Under the pieces are notes generated by a model. That model made no database searches, had not been told where the DNA came from, and saw only the letters and a list, made by a program, of their open reading frames with translations. Positions 19,480 to 30,243 of a DNA stretch of 64,000 nt are shown in pieces. Made by a program: the position numbers and the translations under genes. Every line of letters begins with the position of its first letter. Within the stretch, counting starts at the first letter, position 1. The DNA is from Echiichthys vipera (taxonomy: Eukaryota > Chordata > Actinopteri > Perciformes > Trachinidae), in the NCBI GenBank assembly GCA_963691815.1, contig OY829645.1, positions 1,302,001-1,366,000 on the forward strand, in the 5' to 3' direction.

Positions 19480-20021
19480 TGTCATGAGCGGTACAGAGAT
19501 AACACAAAGAGACTGGACCCAAATGCAGACACGGACACATGATAAAAGTACAAACATATGTTTAATAAAAACTACAAACAAAAATGTAAAACACTACAGG
19601 GTACAGGTATACTAGGGACGAGACGGTCGAGGATAACAGGAACAAGGACATGACGGACAATCAGGGAAACGGACGAGGAAACAGGAACACGGGAAACTAC
19701 GGAGAAAACAAAAGATAAACAACGATTAATATACTTATCGACGGGGAGCGTGAAAACCACAAACGAGAAAGGAATGCCAATCCGGGGGGAATAGTTTACC
19801 AAGGGAAGGATAACAACGGTCCGGCGCTGCATGCCTGTTAACTCAGGGTTTAAGTAGTCCACAGGTGATCAGGGTAACAGGCTGCAGCTTGGGGAAGACA
19901 CACCTATCGGACCGAACTGACAAGACACAAGATGGAGACACATGCAGGGAAAGACAGATAGAGGGAGACAAACTCACACAAAAGGAAGAGAGGATGGTAC
20001 TGACAGAACCGAGTCTTGACA
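19480..20021 (-). repeat. 3' LTR of Gypsy 1
   Basis: 542 bp with terminal TGTCA inverted repeats (plus strand TGTCATGAG at the left edge, CTTGACA at the right). On the minus strand it contains TATTAAACATATG downstream of a TACTTAAACCC promoter-like stretch. It interrupts Polinton polymerase B on its left. The other LTR is not in the window. Confidence 0.8.
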
Positions 20022-20024
20022 GTA

Positions 20025-20041
20025 CCCCCCCCCCCCCCCCC
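20025..20041 (-). promoter_or_regulatory. Poly-purine tract of Gypsy 1
   Basis: A run of 17 G on the minus strand, three bases before the 3' LTR, where plus-strand synthesis would be primed. Confidence 0.6.
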
Positions 20042-20102
20042 TCCCTCAACAAGCGCCTCCAGGCACTCCACCGGACCTCCCTGGGTGAGCCCGGTAGAAG
20101 TC

Positions 20103-21238
20103 TCAGATCGGGGACGGATCCAGGATAAGGGACCTTGACACCCAGCTCCTCTCCTCTGGACCGTAACCCTCCCAGTCCCCCAGGTACTGGAACCCACGTT
20201 CTCTGCGTCGCACGTCCAGAATGGAGCTGACCGTGAACGCCAGATGGCCGTCAACGCTACAGGGGGGTGGTGGGGTGACGGCAGGCAGGCAAAACGTGCT
20301 GGTGGCTACTGGTTTCAAGGGGGAAACATGGAAAGTAGGATGGATCATGAGGGACGCAGGGAGCTTCAGGCGGACAGCACTGGGGTTAATAATGGCCCCT
20401 ATCTCGAAGGGGCCAATAAAGCGAGGAGCGAGCTTCTTAGATGTAACATTCAGGGAATGTCGTGGGAGTTTAACAAGACCTTCTGTCCAGGTCTGTACTT
20501 AGAGAGGGGGAAAGTAGCCCAACAAAGCCTCGAAGGGGGACATACCTGTAGCGGTGCAGGTCAAGGAGTTGTGGGAGTATTCCACCCAGGACCGTTGCGA
20601 TGACCACGATGAGGGATTGCGGGCACGGATGCAGCGAAGAGTGGTCTCCAGGTCCTGATTAGCTCTCTCTGTCTGCCCGTTAGACTGGGGATGGAACCCA
20701 GACGATAAAATGACCTTAGCTTCCAAGGCCTGGCAGAAGTCTTTCCAGACACAGGAGGGGAATTGGGGACCACGGTCTGAAACAATTTTCGCCAGTATTC
20801 CGTGGAGGCGAAAGACATGGTCCATCAGGATTTGCGCCGTCTCCATGGCAGACGGCGGCTTAGCTAGCGGGACAAAGTGAACCATTTTAGAGAAAAGGTC
20901 AACAATAGGGACAAAAGTGTTGTTACCTTGGGAAACGGGAAGTCCAGTAACAAAATCCAAGGCGATGTGGGACCATGGTCGACCGGATACCGGGAGAGGG
21001 CAGAGAAGGCCTGCTGGAGGGCGATGGGAAGTCTTTCCCCGGGCGCAGATGGTGCAGGCCAGGACAAACTCCTGAGTATCTGTACCCATGGTCTTCCACC
21101 AGAAGTGACGACGAAGAAGAGATAGGGACATGGTGATTCCAGGATGACGGGAGAGACGAGCACCTGGGAGCGAACACAGACAGGAACAAACAGATGCCCT
21201 GGTGGACCACCACCACGGTCGGGGTTAGCGCGTTGTGC
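20103..21238 (-). pseudogene. pol: Gypsy 1 integrase with C-terminal chromodomain
   Basis: The core 21131-20499 has all three catalytic residues: Asp in HIALDFVTGLP, Asp in KIVSDRGPQF and Glu in NGQTERANQ, plus zinc-binding ACTICARGK. After a frame change near 20500 the chromodomain appears at 20348-20103 (FTVSSILDVRRRERGFQYL, DWEGYGPEERSW). Chromodomains steer chromoviruses to particular chromatin. The frame upstream runs up to the hAT target site at 21239-21246. Confidence 0.85.
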
Positions 21239-21719
21239 CTGTCTGATAGGGCTGCAGCTATCGATTATTTTTGTAATCGATTAATCTAGCACTTTATCGA
21301 TCGATTAATCGATGAATCGGATAAAAAAAAAATGCGTTTTTAAACAACCAAAACAAATAATGCATAACGAAAATGATGTGGCTGTAAAATGATCAAGCAT
21401 TTCTAATAAAAAAAAAATCAGGCTCCAAAACTTAGCCCATTTATTAAGTGCCAGTGAGAATTTAATTACAGAATAACGTTCAATCAACTTGGATAAAACA
21501 TGGATAACATTTAATACAAACTTAAATAGTAAAGGCCATTTGACCTTGTTTGCTTAATACAACATTATCAAGCCAAACAGGTACACAATGTGTACGATTT
21601 ATAAAAATAAATGTAAATAAAACAATTATAAATAAAATAAATAAATTATAAATAAGACTTGTTCAGCTGTAATCTCAAAAGAAACATGAAAATGTACCTA
21701 GATGAGGTAGAGAGAGTGG

Positions 21720-21850
21720 TGTGTGTGTGTGAGAGAGAGAGTGAGAGAGTGAGAGTGAGAGTGAGAGAGAGAGTGAGAGAGAGAGAGAGAGAGAGAGATC
21801 AGAGAGAGAGAGATCAGAGATCAGAGATCAGAGATCAGAGATCAGAGATC
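21720..21850. repeat. GA-rich simple repeat with AGAGATC units
   Basis: GA repeats interspersed with GTGAGA, then about seven copies of the 7-mer CAGAGAT. It lies just past the stop of the hAT transposase gene. Confidence 0.9.
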
Positions 21851-21855
21851 AGATT

Positions 21856-23661
21856 CTACAACAACTTATAGTTGCAATGGAGAAACGTCAACATATCCCC
21901 ATGCTCAGCACTTAGGCTTGCCCTACGTTTTGAGGCAATGTTCCCAGCAGCAGAGAACAAGCGCTCTGAGGGTGTTGATGTTGCTGGGATCCCCAAGAAA
22001 GACTTTGCCAGTTGTGCCAAGGTTGGATATCTTGCTTGGTTTATTCCCCACCATTGCAGTGGATTCTCCTTCTTGGAAATAGGCTGTTCACCAAAATACT
22101 CCAAGACCTCCTTCTGCACTGCTCTGCTCATCTGCTCATCCTCATCCTCTCCCTCATCTTCATCCTCTGATGATGATCCCAGAATACTTTTCTGATGTGA
22201 TCCACCTGTAGTGTGTGTAGCTGAGGTGGTGGCATTGGCTTCCTCTACCCTTACATGTGTCTGTTTTGAGTCCTTTTTGGCAGCTAGTGCCATTGATTGA
22301 ATAGTAGTTTGGACCTTAAACACCTCCTCAGTACTAGGCAAGAACTTCAGTTTTCTAAACCTGGGGTCCAAAGCAGCAGCCAGAAGGACAGGGTTGGGAG
22401 TATCAGGTAGAAATTCATACAGCTCTTGCCACCTGTCTGTGATCTGCTCTGCAGCAGGAGCCTGAAATGCCCTCACTGGTGCAGTTTCAAGTTCTGCAGT
22501 CAATGTGGACTTTTTAAGGTTTTGGACCAGCTGTGGAAGGGCAGAGAGGGTGACATATTGTTCTCCACTGAGAAACTCTGTAGCTCCTTCAAATGGCCCA
22601 AGGACCTGTGTCAACTCCTCACTGATGTTCCACTGCTCTGGCTTTAGATCCAGGTAGTGGTGTTTGCCTCTCGGATTGACTGCTGGATCAGAGAGAGCTG
22701 CAGTCACGGGCCATCGCTGTTCCAGGAGTCTTGATAGCATGTGATATGTGCTGTTCCACCGGGTACTGACATCCTGTATCAACATCAGTGGTGGCTTTCC
22801 CATCTGCTGTTGTTTTTCTTTGAGCTTAGTGCAGGCCACTTCACTCCTTTTGAAGTGTTCCACTAGGCACCTAGCCGAACCCAGACAACTAGCAATTGTT
22901 TTATTGTTTTTGAGTGTGCTCTGCACAACTAAATTTAAACTATGCCCTGCACATCTCACAGAAGCCCACCCATGCCTCTCTCTAAGAATTCTTGCTGCTG
23001 CCACCACATTGGCCCCATTGTCATGAACAACTGCCTTTACTTTTTCAAATGGAATCTGAAATGTGGCAGTTGTCTCCTCTAGCCAGTCTGCAATGTTAGC
23101 TGCAGTGTGTCTCTCTTCTAGGGGCATTGTGGTTAGGGAGAGGGACTTCATCTCCCAATCTTCCCCCAAGAAGTGGCATGTCACCCCGAGGTAGGCCTCT
23201 GTTGCCACACTGGTCCAAATATCTGTTGTCAGGGCAACACACTCGGTTTCCTTTAGGACCACTTTCAATTTATACTTGATTTCTTGGTGTTTCTTCTCCA
23301 TCAATTGGGTGAAATATGTCCTTGATGGCAGGTTGTATTTTGAATTGAAGGTAGAGATCATATCTCTGAATCCTTTGTCCTCCACCATGGACAGTGGCCT
23401 CATGTCAGTCACAATCATGTTCAAAATACTCTCAGTAAAAATGGTAGCCTCTTGAACTGTGCATGATTGCGCTGGTCGAACAAAACTGTCCATGCTCTGT
23501 TGGGAAGTGCTGAGAGGGAGAAAAAGAGCAAAAGCAATTTAATTTATTAATGCACAACAAGTTGCATGCTGTAATCTAGCCATGACATTAAAGTAAATAT
23601 CTGCTTTATGTAGATTTCTACACCTGCAGCATTTACCATTAGGCTACTTACCCATTGTAAC

Positions 23662-23750
<89 letters not shown>

Positions 23751-25545
23751 ACGCGTGGTGTGTGAGAGAGACAAGATGATGGTGCGTGTGTGTGTGTGTG
23801 TGTGAAGAAGGGTTTCTTTTTTTAGGCTATACTCTCTTGCAATTGAACGTGAATACGTTTAAGCAATAAGCCCCGAGAGGCCGTGCTTTATTCTGTATAG
23901 TCGAACAGCTAAGGGGCGTTGTTAGGCACGTCGCGAAGCGGAGTGCCTAAAACCCCCTTAGCTGCACGGACTCGAGTGGCTTATTGCTTTTCTAAAACGG
24001 TTACGACGTCGATCTAGCAAGATTTCATGAAACAAAGGCACAGCAACGAAAAAGGTAACAATGTATTCATAGCAGTGACGTGCAGTCAGGGGAGGCAGGT
24101 GAGGCTGTGCCTCCCCTGTCATCATGAGAGGAAAAAGAAACGAAATAATAAAATAACACAAGTATTAATATTTGTCCTTTGGACTATGATTTTGGTGTGG
24201 TTCTTAATGTATTTTGACCATTTTTACAGTAAAAATCGCAGAAAAGTCTGTATTTTCTGCTTAAATACACGGAGTCTCCTTCGGAGACGAGAGGTGAGGC
24301 ACGGACAGACGAGAGGTGAGGCACGGACAGACGTGACTCCCTCCAGATTGCGCAATCACTCACAAACTGGATTGAGCGCGTGCTTGTTCCCATTTCTGTG
24401 TTTGTTTCCAATATGATGGTTGAGACACTTTTATGTAATAAAAGCATACATCTTCTTTTCCATGGTGTTCAGTAATGTATTTTACGTATGTGTGTAATAT
24501 TTACACCTTATTGATAAGACATAAATCCACAGGGAAAATGCTGCCTTGAGGCAGGCAGTACCTCTGCCTCAAGTTAGGCGGCGATAGTGAGCAGCCGGAT
24601 AGCCAGGCAGGTCACGGTGAACTCTGACCTGTGTGCAAAAAGTAAACACAGTGTGTGCTGTGCGACGCTGTAGAGCTTAGCGACAAGCTGTCATTTCTCG
24701 CCCTGAAAATGGAGGATTTGATTTCTAAACTAAGAAATTTTTCAAAGCTGGACTTTCAGTCAAAGCAAGAAGTCATTTACAAGTAAAGGTAAGATATACT
24801 GCAATATACAGTGGCACTGGTGTTTTAAAATGGTTTTCAGCATCCTATTGGCTCCTATTCTCTCCTATTCTCTCATCCTATCCTATTGGCACCCTACTGT
24901 ATGTTTGTAAATCTGACTTGTGAGTCAGTGCCTCCCCAACCCTCACCCTCACTGCACGTCACTGATTCATAGATAATCATTCTTCCGCCAAGAAATATAT
25001 TTCCTCCATATGAATGGTTGACATGCAACAACGAGACGCAGCCACTCTAACTTTTGAGCTAGTTGTGCTAGCGCATTACTATATAACGAAATGCGGTCAA
25101 TGTGTGTGTTTATCATGCTATATACAACGGCATCTAACGCAATTCAGTCAATCACAATCAAGAACCGAAACTATCCACTTTAGAATAGCTAGGCTACTTA
25201 ACATCAAAGCTAAACATCATATCTAGTCAAACCGCATCACGACATCGCTACAAATACAGTATGCTATTAAAATCAGCGAACATCAATGTAAAAGCTTAGG
25301 CTTCGTTACCTTGTTTCAGCGACTGTTGGTGAAACAGCATGTGGATGTTTTCTAGACAGATGTTGAATCATTGACGTCGTACTGGAGTGGTAAGCCAGGT
25401 CTGCTTTGCAGTAAACACACTGCACCTTGTTCTCTCCCTCTTTCAATATATAATGATCCCAAACTTTAGATACTCTCTGTCGTTTACGGACATTCTGAGT
25501 CTGACTTTCCGCCATCGCGCCAACCAGAGTCTTCTCTGGCGCCAA
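21856..25545 (-). CDS. hAT transposase with BED zinc finger (two exons)
   Basis: Exon 1 25545-25310, exon 2 23509-21856; donor GTAACG, acceptor CCCTCTCAG. The join keeps frame: 1890 nt, 629 residues plus stop. Residues about 20-70 form a BED finger (KVWDHY, CVYCKADLAYHS, HLSRKH). The central part has LTTDIWTSVATEAYLGVTCH and KAVVHDNGANVVAAARI with catalytic Asp residues, and CAGHSLNLVVQ. A Ser/Glu/Asp-rich stretch lies near residues 505-525. The C-terminus is the hAT dimerisation region with PLQWWGINQARYPTLAQLAK, ATSTPSERLFSAAGNI and the catalytic Glu expected nearby. It moves the element by cut and paste. I found no stop or frameshift. Confidence 0.88.
23668..23748. repeat. (GT)n microsatellite
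   Basis: About 40 uninterrupted GT units in the hAT intron, followed by a shorter GT run near 23785-23803. The poly-HisThr reading frame across it is an artefact of the repeat. Confidence 0.98.
23861..23989. repeat. Fold-back palindrome with nested hairpins
   Basis: The outer arms AAGCAATAAGCC and GGCTTATTGCTT are perfectly complementary. Inside lie CAGCTAAGGGG/CCCCTTAGCTG and then TTAGGCAC/GTGCCTAA, so the 129 bp can form a long interrupted stem. The flanks (ACGTTT and AAAACG) extend the symmetry weakly. It may be a short fold-back MITE. No target duplication is clear. Confidence 0.7.
24073..24964. mobile_element. Non-autonomous hAT MITE inside the hAT intron
   Basis: 892 bp with inverted ends CAGTGACGTGCAGT and its complement ACTGCACGTCACTG, and a perfect 8-bp duplication ATTCATAG (24065-24072 and 24965-24972). 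It contains no transposase. A direct duplication (GAGGTGAGGCACGGACAGAC, twice near 24289-24331) lies inside. Confidence 0.9.
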
Positions 25546-25743
25546 CTAAATTCAGAATGTATGACCGTGTATGACGCGCTGGAGTGCTTCCTGAAAAACG
25601 GTCCGTGTGGAACAATCAGATCCCTGCACATAGGTGCGTCATAGGAATTTAACGAGGCTTCGAGGCAGATGTTTTGCCTCGAGGAATTTTCATAATCGAG
25701 TTAATCGAGTAACTCGATGAATCGTTGCAGCCCTACTGTCTGA

Positions 25744-27419
25744 CAATCGACTCGATTTCCCAGGTTAATGCTGTCATCACACAAGATGCGGGAACGATGT
25801 AATCCACACCGGTCTCTTCCTCCTCGGCTGGTCCAAATTGCAGAGAAAGGGCCTCTGGCTTGATGTTCTTGCTGCCAGGAATGTAAGCTAAAATAAAGTT
25901 AAAGCGCCCAAAAAACAAAGCCCACCGAGCTTGACAGGAATTGAGTCTCTTTGCGGTCTGGATATACGCCAAGTTCTTGTGGTCAGTCCAGACCACGAAT
26001 GGAACTTCTGCCCCCTCTAACCAATGTCGCCACTCCTCCAACGCTAGCTTAACCACTAGTAGTTCACGGTTCCCAACGTCGTAGTTCCTCTCAGCGGGCG
26101 ACAGCTTCTTGGAGAAGAATGCACATGGGTGAACCTTATTATCAGACACTGCCCGCTGGGACAAAACCGCCCCCACTCCCAGATCCGAGGCATCCACCTT
26201 GACAATGAACTGAAGGACAATATCAGGTTGGACTAGCACAGGAGTGGACGGGAAATGCTTCTTCAGGGTCAGAAAAGCGTCGTTGGCAGCTGGAGACCAG
26301 TCAAAAGGAGTAGAGGGGCACGTCAACCTGGTCATCGGTGAAACTACCTGGCTGTAGTTACGGATGAAACGATGGTAAAAGTTAGCGAAACCCAAAAATC
26401 GCTGTAGTTGCTTCCTGGAAGTGGGCTTTGGCCATTCGGTCACTGCAGTGACATTTTCAGGATCCGCCCTAACCTGTCGACTCTCCACAATGTACCCTAG
26501 AAATGTCACGGAGGAGACGTGGAACTCGCATTTCTCAGCCTTAACATACAGACGATTCTCCTGAAGACGCTGGAGGACCTGACGAACATGCAACACATGT
26601 TCATTCAAGTCTTTGGAGAAAATCAGGATGTCGTCCAGGTACACGAAAACTGAGCGATTAAGCATATCACGAAGAACGTCGTTAACTAGAGCCTGAAAAA
26701 CGACTGGCGCATTAGTTATTAGAGTACCTGGTTATGCCAGTACCTGGCATAACCAGGTACTCAGAGTGTCCGAGTGGAGTGTTGAAAGCTGTCATCCACT
26801 CTTCCCCCTCCCTCATCCTCACAAGATGATACGCGTTGCAGAGTTCTAGTTTGGAGAAAACTGTTGCTCCATGCAACGGCTCGAACGCGGAATTGATCAA
26901 AGGAAGTGGGTACTTGTTCTTGACCGTGATGTTGTTGAGACCATGGTAGTCAATGCAGGGGCGTAGCAACTTATCCTTATTGGCCACAAAGAAAAAAACA
27001 GCTCCCAGTGGAGAAGAAGAAGGACAAATGATCCCTGACTTAAGCGAGTCATTTATGTATGTCTCCATCGCCTTGCATTCGGGACCAGACAAGTTATAGA
27101 GACGACTAGTAGGAAAAGATGACCCGGGTACCAACTCAATGAGACAATCATAAGGACGGTGAGGAGGTAAGGATAACGCCTTAGCCTTGCTAAATACCTC
27201 GGCGATATTGTGATACATGGGAGGCACAGAAGACAAGTCAGGAGGTTCAGGTAGTGAGGGACTGGGGTTACTGGGACATCTAGGAGGAGCTGAACGAAGG
27301 CAGGAAGAATGGCAATTTCTGCTCCAACTCACAACCCTACCAGTTAACCAGTCAATAACTGGGTTGTGAGTGATAAGCCAGGGGAGACCAAGAACCACGG
27401 GAGCATTTGTAGAAGGCAT
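25744..27419 (-). pseudogene. pol: Gypsy 1 protease end, reverse transcriptase and RNase H
   Basis: ORF 27419-26712 starts near APVVLGLPWLITHNPVIDW (after the protease) and carries LRPCIDYHGLNNITVKNKYPLPLI and FSKLELCNAYHLVRM. The first RT catalytic Asp is replaced here (KLEL for KLDL). ORF 26665-25733 has VYLDDILIFSKDLNEH with the YLDD box, LGFANFYHRFI and the RNase H part VKVDASDLGVGAVLSQ and WTDHKNLAYIQTAKRLN. Between them a palindromic insertion (26724-26760) destroys the FGLTNAP block. It is split from integrase by the hAT. Confidence 0.85.
26724..26760. repeat. Perfect 17-bp palindrome in Gypsy RT
   Basis: GTACCTGGTTATGCCAG, a TAC spacer, then the exact complement CTGGCATAACCAGGTAC. 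One arm is the RT coding sequence for EYLVMP; the other is an inverted duplicate of it. Confidence 0.95.
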
Positions 27420-27604
27420 AATGTGGAAGGCAATTGAATCTAGAGTGGTTACCAGCGTGAGACATGATTAAAGGCAAAGTCTCTGCGGAGATCTGAGCTA
27501 GCTCGCTCCCAGTGAGGCTATTTACCATTAATGGAGTCTCGAGCTAGTTAACAGGGATAGCACTGGATTTCACAAATTCCGGGTCAATAATGTTAGTGCC
27601 AGAG

Positions 27605-28620
27605 TCAATTAATGCTTGGAGGGAAAACTACGTCCAAGTTAATGCGTTTACGGGGAATCTCAGGGACAACCGAACGACTCACTGTCTGCGACTGGTGAGT
27701 CTGACAGCTTAACAGTGACGGACAGTTGGCTAATTGATGATTGGGAGCTCCACAGTAAATACACAATCTACCTCTAAAGCGCCGCTGACGTTCAGCGGGA
27801 GTCAACCGGGAGGCGGGAGGCGACATAGCTGCATGGGTTCTTCCTGGTCTGGAGCAGGAGACAGGGGAACCCGGTTGCTCACAGGTACACAGGGAGTATA
27901 CTCAGGGAAACTAGTGAAAGGACCTGGAGTAACTGGGGGAACTGACCACCTCTCACAGCGCCTCTCACGTAGATGGTTGTCTATCTTTATGGCGAGGCTA
28001 ATAAGCTCCTGAAGGTTAGCAGTCTCAGATCTACCCACTAAACTGTCCTTAACCTCCTCATTAGGCCCCTTAAAGAATATACTCTGGAGAGCCCGATCAT
28101 CCCATCCTAATTCCGCCGCTCAAGTGCTTGCTGGAATCGCAATTAGAAACAGGATAATCGAAAACCGACATAATCTCACTGGAGAACTGTTGGAAAGTAG
28201 CCTGCCGAGTCAGGGGATTATTCCAAAACGCAGCTCCCCAGACTCAAGCCCTACCGGACAACAAGCCTAGCACATAGGCAACTTGTCGCTATCGTTAGCG
28301 TATGTGAGAGGCTGCTGGCCGAAATCCAGAGAGCATTGAAACAGAAAAATCCTGCATTCACCCAGTGTACCACAATAGCACTCAGCAGGAACATAGGGCT
28401 CACGAGGGAGGAGAGTACACACTGTAGTAGCGGATGATTCAGCATTCACAGGAGCAGCCAGGAGAGGTCCTACCTGTCTTGTCTCCAAATGAGTTATGCA
28501 GGCAGTCAGCTGACTGAGACTCTCCAGGATTCCTTGCAGCGTCTGCGAATGCTTACCGAGCAGTACTCCCTGGGAGGTAACCGCGTGACAAACGGAAAAA
28601 CCCGGGGGATCGATTTCCAT
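27605..28620 (-). pseudogene. gag: Gypsy 1 gag, fragmented
   Basis: The ATG at 28620 begins MEIDPPGFSVCHAVTSQGVL; the helical N-terminal part and PREPYVPAECYCGTLGECR fit gag of fish chromoviruses. Frameshifts near 28270 and 28120 break the capsid part. Readable pieces continue at 28038 (LISLAIKIDNHLRERRCERW) and 27826-27605, where one CCHC knuckle CIYCGAPNHQLANC is seen. Stops follow before the protease. Confidence 0.75.
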
Positions 28621-29686
28621 GACCCTGTCTCTACCTGGTAATCATACTGAGACCATACTTTTTCACATTATGCCGTCCGCTAATGCTCCCATTGTTCTTG
28701 GTCTCCCCTGGCTTATTGCTCACAATTCTGTTATTGACTGGATTACAGGCTGGGTTGTGAGCTGGAGCAGCAGTTGTCACTCATCCTATCTTCGTTCTGC
28801 CCCCTCTAGGTGCCCCAGTGACCCCAGACCCTCGTTGCCTGAACTTCCTGATTTGTCCTCCGTGCCACCAGTTTACTATGACCTCGCCGATGTGTTTAGT
28901 AAGACTAAGGCGCTATCCTTGCCACCTCACCGTCCCTACGATTGTCCTATTGGATTGTTACCCAGGTCGACCTTCCCAACCAGTCATCTCTATAACCTGT
29001 CAGGACCTGAGCGTCCATGGAGACTTATATTAATGATTCTCTCAAAGCCGGGTTTATTCACCCTTCCTCCTCCCCACTGGGTGCAGGTTTTTTCTTTGTG
29101 GCCAAGAAGGACAAGTCATTACGACCGTGTATTGTATATATTAATAACATCACTGTTAAGTACCCTTTGCCACTGATGAATTCCGCGTTTGAACCTCTGC
29201 ATAGCGCCACCGTCTTCTCCAAACTAGATCTCCGCAACGCGTATCATCTGGTTAAGATTAGGGAGGGAGACGAGTGGAAAACCGTCTTCAATACACCCCT
29301 AGGCAACTTCGAGTACCTGGTGATGCCTTTTGGATTAACTAATTCCCCAGCTGTTTTCCAGGCATTGGTAAAAGACGTTCTCCGTGACTTGTTGAACCGC
29401 TCTGTGTTTGTCTACCTGGATGACATTTTGATCTTTTCCAAGGACGTGTGGGAACACGTCAATCATGTCCGCCAAGTCCTACAGTGTCTACAGGAAAACC
29501 GGCTGTTCATCAAAGCAGAGAGATGTGTGTTTCATGTTTCGTCAGTGACTTTCCTGGGGTACCTCATGGAGAATGGGCAGGAGAAGGCGGATCCGGCAAA
29601 AGTCCAAGCAGTGACGGAGTGGCCAACGCCTTCTTCACGGAAGCAATTACAGCATTTTCTTGGATTTGGGACTATTCTGCTGTATT
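28617..29686 (+). pseudogene. pol: Gypsy fragment in opposite orientation (Gypsy 2), protease to RT
   Basis: Plus-strand relative of Gypsy 1 with APIVLGLPWLIAHNSVIDW, then RT blocks FSKLDLRNAYHLVKI, MPFGLTNSPAVFQALV and VYLDDILIFSKDVWEH. Frame changes occur at about 29015. It begins at the gag start of Gypsy 1 and stops inside the RT connection region (LQHFLGFG) at 29686. Both ends are truncated and no LTR is present. It could be a separate insertion or a rearranged copy. Confidence 0.8.
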
Positions 29687-29965
29687 AACTGCCATAACAT
29701 ATAAGTCATATTCACATTACTATAGATATTATTATAGTTACTGGAAGTGTGTCTGTCTCTGTCTCTGTGTCTGTCTTTGTCTCTCTCTGTCCATCTTTCA
29801 GTCATAGGGAAGGTTTTCGTTGCCACTTTACTCTACGGGGGAATTGTTGGGTCTATGTAAATCATAAATAAGTCATAGAGTGTGGTCTATACCTAGTCTG
29901 TAAAGTGTCCTGAGATAACTTTTGTTATGATTTGGCACTATAAATAAATTGAATTGAAATGAATA
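29687..29965 (+). mobile_element. LINE 3' tail (L2-like)
   Basis: Non-coding 3' untranslated tail ending CTGTAAAGTGTCCTGAGATA, ATAAATAAATTGAATTGAAA. This tail is typical of fish L2-type LINEs and the SINEs that borrow it. No ORF remains. Confidence 0.55.
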
Positions 29966-29984
29966 TTTTACTATTGTGGAGGGT

Positions 29985-30235
29985 GTACCGCGGAGACCTC
30001 TTGTCTACAGGTAAAGGATTACCTCTTGTCTACAGGATTATGACAGGGAGATACTGCATGGAACCTTTTACGAACAAGAGCTACAAAAAATTATTGTGGA
30101 TAAAAACAAGACGTTGAAAAAATATTATTTAAAAGAGAAGACAGGGACAATCCATGGTTCTTGTGAAGTGGGTGGGGCGGCCAGATAAGTTTAATACCTG
30201 GATTTCAGAAAAACAGGTCATTCAGTTACCATAGG
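29985..30235 (+). pseudogene. INT: Polinton integrase C-terminal chromodomain
   Basis: Reads FYEQELQKIIVDKNKT and, after a frameshift, VLVKWVGRPDKFNTWISEKQV and a stop, the chromodomain-like end of Polinton integrases. It stands directly before the structural gene, the order expected if the minus-strand INT part were joined to it. Confidence 0.75.
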
Positions 30236-30243
30236 GGTCAAAC

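Larger units (their letters stand above)
21247..25735 (-). mobile_element. Complete hAT DNA transposon inside Gypsy 1 pol
   Basis: 4489 bp with ends TAGGGCTGCAGC / GTTGCAGCCCTA and subterminal ATCGATTAATCGA repeats, flanked by a perfect 8-bp duplication CTGTCTGA (21239-21246 and 25736-25743). Eight bases is the hAT hallmark. It carries one two-exon transposase gene that looks intact. The intron holds a GT microsatellite, a fold-back palindrome and a nested MITE. Confidence 0.95.
19480..28616 (-). mobile_element. Gypsy/Ty3 chromovirus-type retrotransposon (Gypsy 1), split by a hAT
   Basis: Read from right to left: gag (28620-27605), protease-RT-RNase H (27419-25744), hAT insertion, integrase with chromodomain (21238-20103), poly-purine tract, 3' LTR (20021-19480). 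The 5' LTR and leader are missing: the gag start codon lies at the junction with an inverted Gypsy fragment at about 28617. The coding parts have stops and small rearrangements. Confidence 0.85.

Noticed and set aside
21659..21871. ORF rich in Arg and Glu
   Set aside because: It translates the GA-rich simple repeat after the hAT gene.
23547..23774. ORF rich in His and Thr
   Set aside because: It is a translation of the GT microsatellite.
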